From: Pseudoalteromonas aurantia
GTDB taxonomy: Bacteria > Pseudomonadota > Gammaproteobacteria > Enterobacterales > Alteromonadaceae
NCBI RefSeq assembly: GCF_005886875.1
Contig: NZ_PNBY01000034.1
Location: 100,986-164,985, forward strand
Direction of reading: 5' to 3'
DNA: 64,000 nucleotides
The notes under the pieces: generated by a model
The model's input: only the letters and a program-made list of their open reading frames with translations
The model's database searches: none
What the model was told of the DNA's origin: nothing
Program-made: the position numbers and the translations under genes
In this document: positions 17,649-26,946 of the stretch, one piece after another
Layout: each line of letters begins with the position of its first letter
Numbering within the stretch: the first letter of the stretch is position 1

Positions 17649-18170
17649 TTATAGCGAGTCACTATACTGGGTCATAATAAGTTCTATCCAGCCAGCGATA
17701 CGCTCATCGCTTTTTTCATATTGGCTATCCTCATCGAGTGCAAGACCGACAAAGTGAGTTCCATCTTCGGTGAGGGCTTTGGATGCTTCAAATTCGTAAT
17801 CCGCAGTATTTGGCCAATAACCAAGAAAGTTAACGCCTTGCGGCTTGATTTTGTCGTGTAGCATACCAAGCGCATCTTGAAACCACTGACCATAACCTTG
17901 CTGATCGCCCATACCAAATAAGGCAATGGTTTTCCCCACTAGGTTTACATGTTCTATGTCATCCCAGCACGATTCCCAGTCTTCTTGTAACTCACCGAAG
18001 TCCCATGTTGAGATCCCCAAGATCAAAAAATCATATTGCTCTGCATTTTTTAATGGTTCATCTTTAATATTGTGTAATGAAACCGTTTCTTCACCTATAA
18101 TTTCTCTGATTTTCTCAGCTGCCATTTCGGTGTAGCAGGTTGTTGAACCATAAAATAACGCTATCTGCAT
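17649..18170 (-). CDS. fldB: Flavodoxin 2 (FldB)
   Basis: FMN-binding electron carrier of the cytoplasm. The FMN phosphate loop YGSTTCYTE (residues about 6-14), the aromatic stacking motif [12 protein letters not shown] and [10 protein letters not shown] are present, and the sequence follows E. coli FldB closely, including [21 protein letters not shown] 18170 (173 residues) starts like E. coli FldB; a GTG four codons upstream is possible. It is divergent from xerD, the same local order as E. coli fldB-xerD-dsbC-recJ-prfB-lysS. Confidence 0.95.
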   Translation of the reverse strand: MQIALFYGSTTCYTEMAAEKIREIIGEETVSLHNIKDEPLKNAEQYDFLILGISTWDFGELQEDWESCWDDIEHVNLVGKTIALFGMGDQQGYGQWFQDALGMLHDKIKPQGVNFLGYWPNTADYEFEASKALTEDGTHFVGLALDEDSQYEKSDERIAGWIELIMTQYSDSL

Positions 18171-18250
18171 TGTGTTTATCACTTTCTAATTGACTGTTAT
18201 GATAGACGCGAAGTCTACCCTATGACGTTAAAAATTGATACAGGAAGCCT

Positions 18251-19177
18251 GTGAGCGAATACCCTAATGACAGTGACAGCATCAAGAGTAATGCTGACTA
18301 TATAGAAGCATTTTTAGACTCTTTATTTTTAGAGCAAGGATTGAGCGATAATACTTTATCGGCGTATCGTTCAGACTTGGATAAATTCTGCCAATTCTTA
18401 GTAAAATCGAGCCGGGATATTTCATTGATGGAAGTTGAAAGTCACGATATTGAAGCTTATTTGGCTTATCGGATTGATTCGGGCTTTAAATCTCGTAGTA
18501 CAGCACGATCAATTAGCGCGTTAAAAAGATTTTTTTTATATTGGGTTAAAGAAAAGGCAATTGCGGTGACGCCATTGCTAAGTATTGCACAACCCAAAAT
18601 AGCGCAGTCTTTGCCTAAGACATTGACTGAGCAGGAAGTCGAAGCCTTGCTTGATGCCCCTGACACCGATGATGCCCTTGGCTTACGTGACAAAGCCATG
18701 CTCGAGCTTTTATATGCAACAGGTTTGCGGGTAACAGAGCTGGTCGGTATGCGTATCGAGCAAATTAACTTGCGTCAAGCGGTTGTGTTAGTCAAAGGTA
18801 AGGGTGGCAAAGAGCGTTTGGTTCCGATGGGGGAAGAAGCATTGCATTGGATCGAACAATTTTTAAAGGTTGGTCGCTCACAATTGATTAAGCATGCCAC
18901 TGACTTTGTGTTTCCGTCAAAGCGCGGGGTTGGGATGACGCGGCAAACTTTTTGGCATCGAATTAAACACTATGCTATTTTGGCTAATGTAACGTCGCCT
19001 TTATCACCCCATACGTTGCGTCATGCTTTTGCAACACATTTGCTTAATCATGGTGCTGACTTACGCGTCGTCCAAATGATGTTGGGTCACAGTGATCTGT
19101 CGACGACACAGATTTACACACATGTTGCAAGTGAACGATTAAAATCGCTACACCAACAGCATCATCCACGAGCATAA
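18251..19177 (+). CDS. xerD: Site-specific tyrosine recombinase XerD
   Basis: With XerC it resolves chromosome dimers at dif, activated by FtsK. The N-terminal core-binding domain spans about 15-105 and the catalytic domain about 125-300 with Arg160, His254, Arg257, His280 and nucleophile Tyr289 (HTLRH and LGHSDLSTTQIY). The start is GTG 18251 preceded by AGGAAG; length 308 is close to the usual 298. Placement next to dsbC and recJ is the conserved XerD context, which distinguishes it from XerC or integron integrases. Confidence 0.96.
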   Translation: MSEYPNDSDSIKSNADYIEAFLDSLFLEQGLSDNTLSAYRSDLDKFCQFLVKSSRDISLMEVESHDIEAYLAYRIDSGFKSRSTARSISALKRFFLYWVKEKAIAVTPLLSIAQPKIAQSLPKTLTEQEVEALLDAPDTDDALGLRDKAMLELLYATGLRVTELVGMRIEQINLRQAVVLVKGKGGKERLVPMGEEALHWIEQFLKVGRSQLIKHATDFVFPSKRGVGMTRQTFWHRIKHYAILANVTSPLSPHTLRHAFATHLLNHGADLRVVQMMLGHSDLSTTQIYTHVASERLKSLHQQHHPRA

Positions 19178-19239
19178 GGGAATTTTTTTTAGATTGTCCG
19201 GTCTCAGTGGGTAACCGAAGAATAATTAACGAGCAGAAT

Positions 19240-19980
19240 ATGAAAAAACTATTTTTAGCTGCGGCCTTGGCATGTAGCTTTTCAACACTGGCAACCAGTG
19301 AACCAGAATTGGTCGTACCTAGCCCGATGGTGGCAGATCCGATCACCGAACAGTTTTCTAATTTAGGGGTGATTGTTAAGAGTATTTCAGATAGCCCAAT
19401 TGCGAACCTGAAAACCGTGATCACCGATAAAGGCGTATTGTATGCCAGTGCAGATGGTAAGTATCTGATACAGGGTACGGTGATTGACCTTGAAAATCGT
19501 GAAAATATTACGGAAGGTGCGTTAAGTGGTCTGCGTAAAAAAGGTGTTGCCGATTACCAAGAATCCACGATTGTGTATAAAGCAGAAAATGAAAAACACC
19601 AGATCACGGTCTTTACAGATATCACATGCGGTTATTGCCGCAAGCTTCATCGTGAGTTAGATGATTACTTAGCCGCTGGGATCACGGTAAAATATATGGC
19701 ATTTCCGCGTGGTGGATTACGTGGTTCAGGGTATGAAGATTTAAGAAACGTGTGGTGTGCAAAAGATGCAGCGCAAGCCATGACAGATGCGAAAGCTGGC
19801 CAAGCGGTGGCTAAAGTAGAAAATTGTAATGCGCCAGTTGCCGAACACTATGAGTTGGGCCAGAGTTTTGGTATCACAGGTACGCCGGCCATTATTCTGG
19901 AAGATGGCACATTGATCCCAGGCTACCAACCAGCTGCGTCGTTATCTAAAGCATTGGATGAAAAAAGCAAAAAATCGTAA
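19240..19980 (+). CDS. dsbC: Thiol:disulfide isomerase DsbC
   Basis: Periplasmic disulfide isomerase. Signal peptide residues 1 to about 19 (ending Leu-Ala-Thr-Ser), an N-terminal dimerisation domain to about residue 90, and a thioredoxin-like domain with active site Cys-Gly-Tyr-Cys at 130-133 followed by the cis-proline loop GITGTPAI. ATG 19240 gives a normal secretion signal; an upstream in-frame start would bury it. The length, 246, is slightly above E. coli DsbC (236 precursor). It lies between xerD and recJ as in enterics, with a terminator after it. Confidence 0.95.
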   Translation: MKKLFLAAALACSFSTLATSEPELVVPSPMVADPITEQFSNLGVIVKSISDSPIANLKTVITDKGVLYASADGKYLIQGTVIDLENRENITEGALSGLRKKGVADYQESTIVYKAENEKHQITVFTDITCGYCRKLHRELDDYLAAGITVKYMAFPRGGLRGSGYEDLRNVWCAKDAAQAMTDAKAGQAVAKVENCNAPVAEHYELGQSFGITGTPAIILEDGTLIPGYQPAASLSKALDEKSKKS

Positions 19981-20004
19981 TTTTGATATACTAATATCAT
20001 GACT

Positions 20005-20029
20005 AAAAAAGGCCTTTGGGCCTTTTTTA
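20005..20029 (+). terminator. Terminator after dsbC
   Basis: AAAAAAGGCC-TTTG-GGCCTTTTTT, a strong stem with T run, 25 bases after the dsbC stop and 26 bases before recJ. Confidence 0.85.
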
Positions 20030-20054
20030 TTGCCTAAAATACGTGAGATGTTGA

Positions 20055-21779
20055 ATGAACACAGAGATACGCACGCGTGGGTTTGTTGATGACAGTCATT
20101 TACCCGCCCATTTACACCCCGTCATCAAACAGGTTTATGCAACCCGAGGCGTACTAGATGCCAGTGAATTAGATAATAGTGCTAAAACGCTGCTGGATTT
20201 CAAGTTATTTAAAGATATAGATAAAGCCAGTGATATCTTAATCGATATGCTTGGTAAAAAAGCAAATGTATTAATCGTCGGAGACTTTGATGCGGATGGG
20301 GCAACCAGTACGGCTGTCCTTATGGAAGGGCTTCCGCAGTTTGGCTTTACACAGGTTGACTACTTAGTTCCTGATCGTTTTAGCCTTGGTTATGGGTTAA
20401 GCCCCGCGTTGGCTGAGCAAATAGTGCAACTTAAACCAGATTTAGTTATTACGGTTGATAATGGCATCTCCTGTGTGGCTGGAATAGATATTGTGAAACA
20501 AGCTGGTATTACGGTGATTGTGACAGATCACCACTTACAAGGCTCACAGCTTCCGAATGCCGATGCGATTGTTAATCCAAATCGTCATGATTGTACTTTT
20601 CCGTCAAAATCTATTGCAGGGGTCGGGGTTGCTTTCTATTTATTAATTGCATTACGTAATGCGTTAAGAGAAAAGGGGCACTTTACAACACATCCACAAC
20701 CCAATTTAGCGGCGTTATTAGATATTGTTGCATTGGGTACTGTGGCCGATGTGGTTGCGCTTGATGCAAACAACCGCACCCTAGTGCATCAAGGGCTAGC
20801 ACGGATCAGAAGTGGTAATACACGCCCTGGTATACAGGCATTGATAGAGGTAGCAAATCGTAATGCTGCACGTTTGAGCGCCAGTGATTTTGGGTTTTCA
20901 TTGGCCCCGCGCCTGAATGCTGCTGGGCGACTAGATGATATGAGTTTGGGCATAGCCTGTTTATTGGCAAAAGATACGAATCAAGCTCGGCGGATTGCGG
21001 GTGAGTTGGATGGCTTAAATCATGAACGACGAGAGATAGAGCAAGGTATGCAGCAAGAAGCTCAGGCTGTGCTTGAGCGATTGGTACTAAGCAGCAAAAG
21101 TGTGCCCGATGCGGTGTGTTTGTATCAAGATGATTGGCACCAAGGGGTGATAGGTATTTTAGCAGGCAGGTTAAAAGAAAAATATCATCGACCTGCGGTA
21201 ATTTTTGCACAAGGTGATAATGGTGAGATAAAAGGGTCATGCCGCTCAATAGAAGGTCTGCATATGCGAGACTTGTTAGAGCAGCTTAATACCCAGAAGC
21301 CAGATCTTATTTTAAAGTTTGGTGGTCATGCGATGGCTGCTGGTTTGACCATTCTCGAAGCCAACTTTGCGCAATTCAAACAGGCGTTTGAATATGGCGT
21401 CAGTGAACTGTTATCAGAGGAACATAAGCAGAGTGTTTTATTAACTGATGGCGCGTTACCGGCAGAGTGTTTTTCGATGGACTTCGCTCAACTTTTGCAA
21501 CAAGCTGGCCCATGGGGGCAACACTTTGCTGAACCTATATTTTGTGGTGAGTTTGAGTTGGTTCAGCAGCGTATCGTGGGCGAAAAGCATCTAAAATTGG
21601 TATTAAAACACCCTAGTGGCAAGTTAGTCGATGCGATTGCATTCAATGTTGATGTTAGAGCATGGCCGAATAATCAAGCACAGTTAGCGCAAGTTGCCTA
21701 TCAACTCGATATTAACGAGTTTCGAGGGAAATTTTCATTGCAGTTAATAGTGCGAGAAATCAGCGCAATTACTGCATAA
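20055..21779 (+). CDS. recJ: Single-strand 5'-3' exonuclease RecJ
   Basis: Degrades 5' single strands in recombination, mismatch and base-excision repair. DHH-family motifs in order: DFDADGAT (residues 77-84), VDNG near 135, DHH at 158-160, and the DHHA1 motif GGHAMAAG in the C-terminal half. The 574-residue length matches E. coli RecJ (577). It lies within the conserved dsbC-recJ-prfB order. Confidence 0.96.
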   Translation: MNTEIRTRGFVDDSHLPAHLHPVIKQVYATRGVLDASELDNSAKTLLDFKLFKDIDKASDILIDMLGKKANVLIVGDFDADGATSTAVLMEGLPQFGFTQVDYLVPDRFSLGYGLSPALAEQIVQLKPDLVITVDNGISCVAGIDIVKQAGITVIVTDHHLQGSQLPNADAIVNPNRHDCTFPSKSIAGVGVAFYLLIALRNALREKGHFTTHPQPNLAALLDIVALGTVADVVALDANNRTLVHQGLARIRSGNTRPGIQALIEVANRNAARLSASDFGFSLAPRLNAAGRLDDMSLGIACLLAKDTNQARRIAGELDGLNHERREIEQGMQQEAQAVLERLVLSSKSVPDAVCLYQDDWHQGVIGILAGRLKEKYHRPAVIFAQGDNGEIKGSCRSIEGLHMRDLLEQLNTQKPDLILKFGGHAMAAGLTILEANFAQFKQAFEYGVSELLSEEHKQSVLLTDGALPAECFSMDFAQLLQQAGPWGQHFAEPIFCGEFELVQQRIVGEKHLKLVLKHPSGKLVDAIAFNVDVRAWPNNQAQLAQVAYQLDINEFRGKFSLQLIVREISAITA

Positions 21780-21899
21780 AGAGATTTATAGCAGGGACAA
21801 ATTTTGTTAATATGGCGCGTTTAACAATTGGGTTATTGCAGATCGTCGTTGCGTTAACGCGGTAGCCCATTACCGTAGTAAAATTTTGGAGTAATGTGC

Positions 21900-22998
21900 A
21901 TGTTTGAAGTGAATCCTGTGATTAATCAAATCAAGGACATTCGCGAACGTACTGAGCTGCTTCGGGGGTACCTTTGACTATGCTCTTAAACAAGAGCGCT
22001 TAGAAGAAGTTAACGCTGAACTTGAAGACTCGGCAGTATGGAATGAACCTGAAAGAGCGCAAGCATTAGGCCGTGAAAAATCCGCATTAGAAATTGTTGT
22101 TGAAACGATAGATAACCTTGTTGCTGGTGCAGATGATGTTGAAGGGCTGGTGGAGCTTGCCGTTGAAGCTGAAGATCAAGACACGTTTGATGAAGCTGAG
22201 CAAGAGTTAGCAGCGCTCATTGCGAGCCTTGAAAAGCTCGAATTCCGTAGAATGTTCTCAGGTCCACATGATGACAATGACGCATACTTAGATTTACAAT
22301 CAGGCTCTGGCGGCACAGAAGCGCAAGACTGGTGTAACATGTTGCTGCGTATGTATTTACGCTGGGGCGAAGCAAAAGGCTTTAAAGTTGAGCTGGTTGA
22401 AGCTACCGATGGTGATGTGGCCGGTATTAAAGGCGCTACGGTACGTTTCAGTGGTGAATATGCCTACGGTTGGCTACGTACAGAAACAGGCGTACACCGT
22501 TTGGTGCGTAAAAGCCCATTTGATTCAAGTGGTCGTCGCCACACTTCATTTGCGTCAGCGTTTGTTTACCCAGAAGTTGACGACAACATTGAGATTGATA
22601 TTAACCCAGCTGAGTTACGTATTGATGTATATCGAGCTTCTGGCGCGGGTGGTCAGCACGTAAACACCACTGAATCAGCAGTACGTATTACCCACTTACC
22701 CACCAATACCGTGGTACAGTGCCAGAACGAGCGTTCACAGCATAAAAACAAAGCACAAGCGATGAAGCAATTAAAGGCCAAGTTGTTTGAACTTGAAATG
22801 CAAGCACAGAACGCTGAAAAACAGTCACAAGAAGATGCCAAATCAGACATTGGTTGGGGCAGTCAAATACGTTCTTACGTATTAGATGACTCGCGGATCA
22901 AAGATTTGCGTACAGGAGTCGAAAATCGAAATACACAGGTTGTACTCGATGGTGACCTAGACAAATTTATCGAAGCTAGCCTGAAATCAGGCCTTTAA
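21900..22998 (+). CDS. prfB: Peptide chain release factor 2, with programmed frameshift
   Basis: Releases peptides at UAA and UGA. ATG 21900 begins a 25-codon frame ending at an in-frame TGA (21975-21977); a +1 shift at CTT-TGA-C resumes at GAC 21976 and runs to 22998, giving 365 residues, the exact E. coli length. The codon-recognition tripeptide Ser-Pro-Phe is at 205-207 and the catalytic Gly-Gly-Gln at 250-252. A G-rich internal Shine-Dalgarno-like stretch precedes the shift site. Low RF2 favours frameshifting, which gives autoregulation. GGAG lies 8 bases before the start. lysS follows by 27 bases as in E. coli. Confidence 0.97.
21961..21978 (+). promoter_or_regulatory. RF2 programmed +1 frameshift site
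   Basis: TTCGGGGGTACCTTTGAC: the E. coli site is AGG-GGG-UAU-CUU-UGA-C; here it reads CGG-GGG-UAC-CUU-UGA-C. The slippery CUU, the UGA and its unfavourable 3' C, and the spacing to the anti-Shine-Dalgarno pairing stretch are all kept. Confidence 0.95.
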
Positions 22999-23025
22999 TC
23001 AACAAGCTAAACTAAGAGCTAAAAA

Positions 23026-24567
23026 ATGACAGATCAAATCCAAGACGAAAATAAACTCATTGCTGAGCGTCGTACTAAGTTGGATGCGATTCGCGAGAAT
23101 TGCAGTGCCAACGGCCACCCTAACAGCTTCCGCCGCGAAGATTACACGGCAGATCTACAAGCTAAGTTTGGTGATAAATCGAAAGAAGAGCTTGTTGAAT
23201 TAAACCAGCAGGCGTCAGTAGCTGGGCGTGTCTTAGCAAAACGCGGTCCTTTTTTAGTACTGCAAGACATGAAAGGCCGCATTCAAGCTTACGCATCTAA
23301 AGATGTACAAAAAGATCTAAAAGCAAAATATGGCCAGCTTGATATTGGCGATATTATTGGTGTAACTGGACCTGTACACAAGTCAGGCAAAGGCGATTTA
23401 TACGTTGATATGGTTCACTATGAATTATTGACTAAATCATTGCGTCCGCTACCCGAGAAGTTTCACGGTTTAACAGACCAAGAAGCCAAATACCGTCAGC
23501 GCTATGTTGATTTGATCACCAACACAGATACGCGTGAAACATTCCGTATCCGATCTAAAGTGATTGAAGGTATTCGTCGTTTCCTTGCTGAACGTGAGTT
23601 TATGGAAGTTGAAACACCTATGCTACAGGTTATTCCTGGTGGTGCGACTGCTCGCCCGTTTGCGACGCATCATAACGCCTTAGACATTGATATGTACCTG
23701 CGTATTGCACCTGAACTTTACTTAAAGCGTTTAGTGGTAGGTGGCTTTGATCGTGTATTTGAAATAAACCGTAACTTCCGTAACGAAGGTTTATCGACAC
23801 GTCATAACCCTGAGTTCACTATGATTGAATTCTATCAAGCTTATGCAGATTACAATGACTTGATGAACTTAACTGAGGATATGTTACGTACTGTGGCACA
23901 AGATGTGTTGGGCACGACGACCATTTTAAATACCACTAAAAATGCGGAAGGTGAAGTTACTGACAGCGTTGAGTATGACTTTGGTCAGCCGTTTGCACGT
24001 TTAACCATGGCTGATGCGATCATTGAGTACAGCGAAGAGGCGGCTAAGCAAGCTGAAATCTTCCAAGATCCTGAAAATCATTTTGAGGCGCTTAAAGCAT
24101 TTGCTAAACAAGTTCACGTTAAAATTCCTGAAAAGTGTGTATGGGGACCTGGTAAGTTCTTATGTGAAATCTTTGAAGAAGTGGCAGAGCATAAACTTAT
24201 TCAACCGACCTTCATTACTGCATACCCATGGGAAGTGTCTCCGCTTGCACGTCGTAATGACGACAATGCATTTATCACAGACCGCTTTGAATTCTTTGTT
24301 GGTGGACGTGAATTGGCGAACGGTTTCTCTGAATTAAATGATGCTGAAGATCAAGCTGCACGCTTTGCACGTCAGGTTGAAGAGAAAGATGCGGGTGATG
24401 ATGAAGCAATGCATTATGATGAAGACTACATTCGCGCATTAGAGTATGGATTACCACCTACGGCTGGTGAAGGTATTGGTATTGACCGTTTAGTGATGCT
24501 ATTTACTGACTCATCAACGATTAAAGATGTGATCTTGTTCCCTCATATGAGACCTCAAGCAGACTAA
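23026..24567 (+). CDS. lysS: Lysyl-tRNA synthetase, class II
   Basis: Charges tRNA-Lys. The N-terminal OB-fold anticodon-binding domain spans about 60-150 ([19 protein letters not shown]); class II motifs are motif 2 [20 protein letters not shown] and motif 3 [13 protein letters not shown] near the C-terminus. Its 513 residues are slightly longer than E. coli LysS (505). It follows prfB closely and is probably cotranscribed. A strong terminator follows. Confidence 0.97.
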   Translation: MTDQIQDENKLIAERRTKLDAIRENCSANGHPNSFRREDYTADLQAKFGDKSKEELVELNQQASVAGRVLAKRGPFLVLQDMKGRIQAYASKDVQKDLKAKYGQLDIGDIIGVTGPVHKSGKGDLYVDMVHYELLTKSLRPLPEKFHGLTDQEAKYRQRYVDLITNTDTRETFRIRSKVIEGIRRFLAEREFMEVETPMLQVIPGGATARPFATHHNALDIDMYLRIAPELYLKRLVVGGFDRVFEINRNFRNEGLSTRHNPEFTMIEFYQAYADYNDLMNLTEDMLRTVAQDVLGTTTILNTTKNAEGEVTDSVEYDFGQPFARLTMADAIIEYSEEAAKQAEIFQDPENHFEALKAFAKQVHVKIPEKCVWGPGKFLCEIFEEVAEHKLIQPTFITAYPWEVSPLARRNDDNAFITDRFEFFVGGRELANGFSELNDAEDQAARFARQVEEKDAGDDEAMHYDEDYIRALEYGLPPTAGEGIGIDRLVMLFTDSSTIKDVILFPHMRPQAD

Positions 24568-24592
24568 CGCTGAGACTTTATGTGGTTTAAAT

Positions 24593-24622
24593 GAGAAAAG
24601 CGCCTTAATGGCGCTTTTCTTC
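24593..24622 (+). terminator. Terminator after lysS
   Basis: GAAAAGCGCC-TTAAT-GGCGCTTTTC, a 10-bp perfect stem ending in T-rich sequence. Confidence 0.88.
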
Positions 24623-24739
24623 TATTTATCTGCGAAATATCGTAGTTTACGACTTTTTTTACCTTTTAATTTGACTCAGTTCATGACTGGTAACTGCTTA
24701 GTTGTTTTCTATACTGCTTGGAATAACTAAGGAATAATC

Positions 24740-24955
24740 ATGAAATAGTTAAATGAATTAAGGGTCTCAGAAGAATATTCCGAACAAAGAAGAATAGAAT
24801 ACTGCAGAGTATGTATTTGCGAATTTCAGCGTTTAGGTTATCAAGATGCGTATTTAGCAGAGTTGCAAAGCTCGAAAAAGGCATTATTAGATCAATATCT
24901 CCTTCCTTATTTACCATGTTCAAACCAATTTTTTGTGGAAAAGTCACCATTTTGA
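24740..24955 (+). pseudogene. Small ORF interrupted by amber codon 3
   Basis: TAAGGAATAATC followed by ATG-AAA-TAG, after which the same frame stays open for 68 codons: LNELRVSEEYSEQRRIEYC, RVCICEFQRLGYQDAYLAEL and so on to KSPF-stop. The residue composition (amphipathic, Glu/Arg/Leu-rich) looks coding, and a good ribosome site precedes the ATG, so this is probably a real small gene of 71 codons killed by a TAG. There is no other ATG, GTG or TTG start early in the frame. Family not recognised. It lies between lysS and the tRNA cluster in an otherwise empty 430-base gap. Confidence 0.5.
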
Positions 24956-25005
24956 CCAGGCTGGTTAATCTATCACCATATGACCTGATTTTACAAGAAA
25001 AGTGT

Positions 25006-25033
25006 TTGACATATTTTTTATAGCCTATATTAT
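25006..25033 (+). promoter_or_regulatory. Promoter of the tRNA-Ser/Arg unit
   Basis: TTGACA, 16-base spacer, TATTAT, then a GC-rich discriminator (ACGCCCC) typical of stringently controlled stable RNA promoters, 15 bases before tRNA-Ser. Confidence 0.75.
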
Positions 25034-25047
25034 ACGCCCCACGACAC

Positions 25048-25140
25048 GGAGAGGTGGCCGAGTGGCTGAAGGCGCTCCCCTGCTAAGGGAGTATAGGGTT
25101 TGTAGCCCTATCGAGGGTTCGAATCCCTCCTTCTCCGCCA
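25048..25140 (+). tRNA. tRNA-Ser (GCU)
   Basis: Class II tRNA of 93 bases with long variable arm. Acceptor GGAGAGG pairs with CTTCTCC; anticodon loop CTGCTAA gives anticodon GCT; GGTTCGAATCC T-arm; encoded CCA. Confidence 0.96.
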
Positions 25141-25198
25141 TTTAATTATAAATGGTTTGTCGTGTCGATGAAGTATCGATTAAAATAATACTTAATAC

Positions 25199-25275
25199 GG
25201 ACGCGTAGCTCAGCTGGATAGAGTACCTGGCTACGAACCAGGCGGTCGGAGGTTCGAATCCTCCCGCGTCCGCCA
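25199..25275 (+). tRNA. tRNA-Arg (ACG), copy 1
   Basis: 77 bases; acceptor GGACGCG pairs with CGCGTCC, anticodon loop CTACGAA (ACG, read as ICG), encoded CCA. Confidence 0.97.
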
Positions 25276-25342
25276 CTTTTCTTTAGGTGGTAAAATATAA
25301 AAGAAATCGCAGTAAGTAGCGATATAAATAAAAACTTAATAC

Positions 25343-25419
25343 GGACGCGTAGCTCAGCTGGATAGAGTACCTGGCTACGAACCAGGCGGTCGGAGGTTCG
25401 AATCCTCCCGCGTCCGCCA
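25343..25419 (+). tRNA. tRNA-Arg (ACG), copy 2
   Basis: Identical to copy 1 over 77 bases; the upstream CTTAATAC and downstream CTT...AAGTGGTAAAATA flanks are also repeated. Confidence 0.97.
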
Positions 25420-25477
25420 CTTCTCAAAGTGGTAAAATAAACGGGTATCTGAAGTAAGATATAAAATGACTTAATAC

Positions 25478-25554
25478 GGACGCGTAGCTCAGCTGGATAG
25501 AGTACCTGGCTACGAACCAGGCGGTCGGAGGTTCGAATCCTCCCGCGTCCGCCA
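25478..25554 (+). tRNA. tRNA-Arg (ACG), copy 3
   Basis: Identical to copies 1 and 2; last gene of the unit, followed by a terminator. Confidence 0.97.
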
Positions 25555-25575
25555 CTTCTTTTGAAGTGAACAATT

Positions 25576-25611
25576 AACCGATATGATTATTTATAGTCAA
25601 TCGGTTTTTTT
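25576..25611 (+). terminator. Terminator of the tRNA-Ser/Arg unit
   Basis: AACCGAT and ATCGGTT enclose a second stem (TGATTA / TAGTCA), followed by T7. Confidence 0.85.
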
Positions 25612-25800
25612 GTGTCTTAATTTCACGAATGATCTATCAAGTTCTTCTATTTTATTTTCTGTATACCAAAGCTGCGTTGCGACCTGTGAGTTTGGTATCA
25701 CTTTTATGCTTTCTATTTAAAATCATGTGTCATGATCTTACTATTGCATCGCTTTATCTTCTCAGTCATGATGGCAAAAATGTCTATTCTCATAATGATT

Positions 25801-26946
25801 ATGCGCCTCTTCTTTATACTTCTGTTCACTTTATTTTCTTTAAACTCATTCGCATTGCAGGTTGGAGCTGAGCGCTATGAGCACTATTTGCCGCTATTAA
25901 AAAAGCAGCGTGTGGCGCTTGTTGTTAACCACAGTGCACAAACCAAAAGTGGACATTTATTAGATAGCTTATTAGCTAAGGGGGTGAAAGTTAGTAAAGT
26001 ATTTGCACCGGAACATGGCTTTCGTGGCGACCATGATGCAGGGGCGCATGTTGCCTCTAATACGGATATAAAAACAGGCATACCCATCTTATCCCTTTAT
26101 GGTAAAAATAAGCGTCCTAAAGTAGAGCAGTTACATGATGTTGATGTCATAATTTTTGACATTCAAGATGTCGGTGTACGTTTTTACACTTATATTAGTA
26201 CCATGCATTACATGATGGAGGCGGCAGCAAAATATCAAAAAACGTTTATTGTGCTTGATAGGCCCAACCCAAATATCGCCTATATTGATGGGCCAATTTT
26301 AGAACCCGCGTTTACATCGTTCGTTGGTTTACATCCTATTCCGGTATTACATGGTTTAACCGTGGGTGAGTTAGCTAAAATGATAATAGGCGAAGGCTGG
26401 CTTGAGGAGAGCAAGTCGCTTGATTTGAAAGTGATCCCAGTGGAGGGATATAGTGCAAGTATGCATTATGATTTGCCGATAAAGCCAAGCCCAAATTTAC
26501 CAAATGCACAAGCGATTGCGTTGTATCCGTCATTATGTTTTTTTGAGGCAACGTCGGTTAGTGTAGGGCGTGGTACGGCGTTACCTTTTCAGGTTTATGG
26601 TCACGCAGAGTTGCAACTTGGAAAGTTTAGCTTTACACCGCAGTCTATTGTTGGCGCTGCTGCAAACCCTAAATTTAAAGGTCAGCGTGTATTGGGAGTT
26701 GATTTAACAAAGTATGAGAGTAAAGGCTTAGATTTAAAATGGTTGATCAGTGCATATCAGCAACTGTCTTCACACAATATCCCGTTTTTCACCCATGCAA
26801 AATTCATGGATAAGCTGGCAGGTACTGATAAGTTAAGGTTAGCAATTGAAGCCGGCGATCCTCAGCAGGTCATTGAACAGCGGTGGCAGCGGCCGTTGCA
26901 ACATTATTTGCAGCGCCGCCAACCATATTTACTTTATCAACGTTAA
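25801..26946 (+). CDS. namZ: NamZ-type exo-beta-N-acetylmuramidase (DUF1343)
   Basis: DUF1343 protein; the family founder, B. subtilis NamZ (YbbC), removes terminal N-acetylmuramic acid from peptidoglycan fragments. From ATG 25801 a hydrophobic signal peptide (MRLFFILLFTLFSLNSFALQ) leads into family blocks VALVVNHSAQT, FAPEHGFRGDHDAGAHV, IPILSLYGKNKRP, IIFDIQDVGVRFYTYISTM and LDRPNPN. Length 381 residues. Other in-frame ATGs at 25780 or 25732 would lengthen the signal; no clear ribosome site decides. The export signal fits action in the periplasm on cell-wall turnover products. The MurR-like regulator convergent with it and the transporter beyond suggest a peptidoglycan-sugar locus. Confidence 0.88.
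   Translation: MRLFFILLFTLFSLNSFALQVGAERYEHYLPLLKKQRVALVVNHSAQTKSGHLLDSLLAKGVKVSKVFAPEHGFRGDHDAGAHVASNTDIKTGIPILSLYGKNKRPKVEQLHDVDVIIFDIQDVGVRFYTYISTMHYMMEAAAKYQKTFIVLDRPNPNIAYIDGPILEPAFTSFVGLHPIPVLHGLTVGELAKMIIGEGWLEESKSLDLKVIPVEGYSASMHYDLPIKPSPNLPNAQAIALYPSLCFFEATSVSVGRGTALPFQVYGHAELQLGKFSFTPQSIVGAAANPKFKGQRVLGVDLTKYESKGLDLKWLISAYQQLSSHNIPFFTHAKFMDKLAGTDKLRLAIEAGDPQQVIEQRWQRPLQHYLQRRQPYLLYQR

Noticed and set aside
21900..21977. prfB as a pseudogene because of the early TGA
   Set aside because: The TGA is the programmed frameshift site; length and motifs after shifting match E. coli RF2 exactly.
25146..25427. Minus-strand ORF with repeated GRGRIRTSDRLVRSQVLYPA-like peptide
   Set aside because: It is the antisense translation of the tRNA-Arg genes, a well-known annotation artefact.
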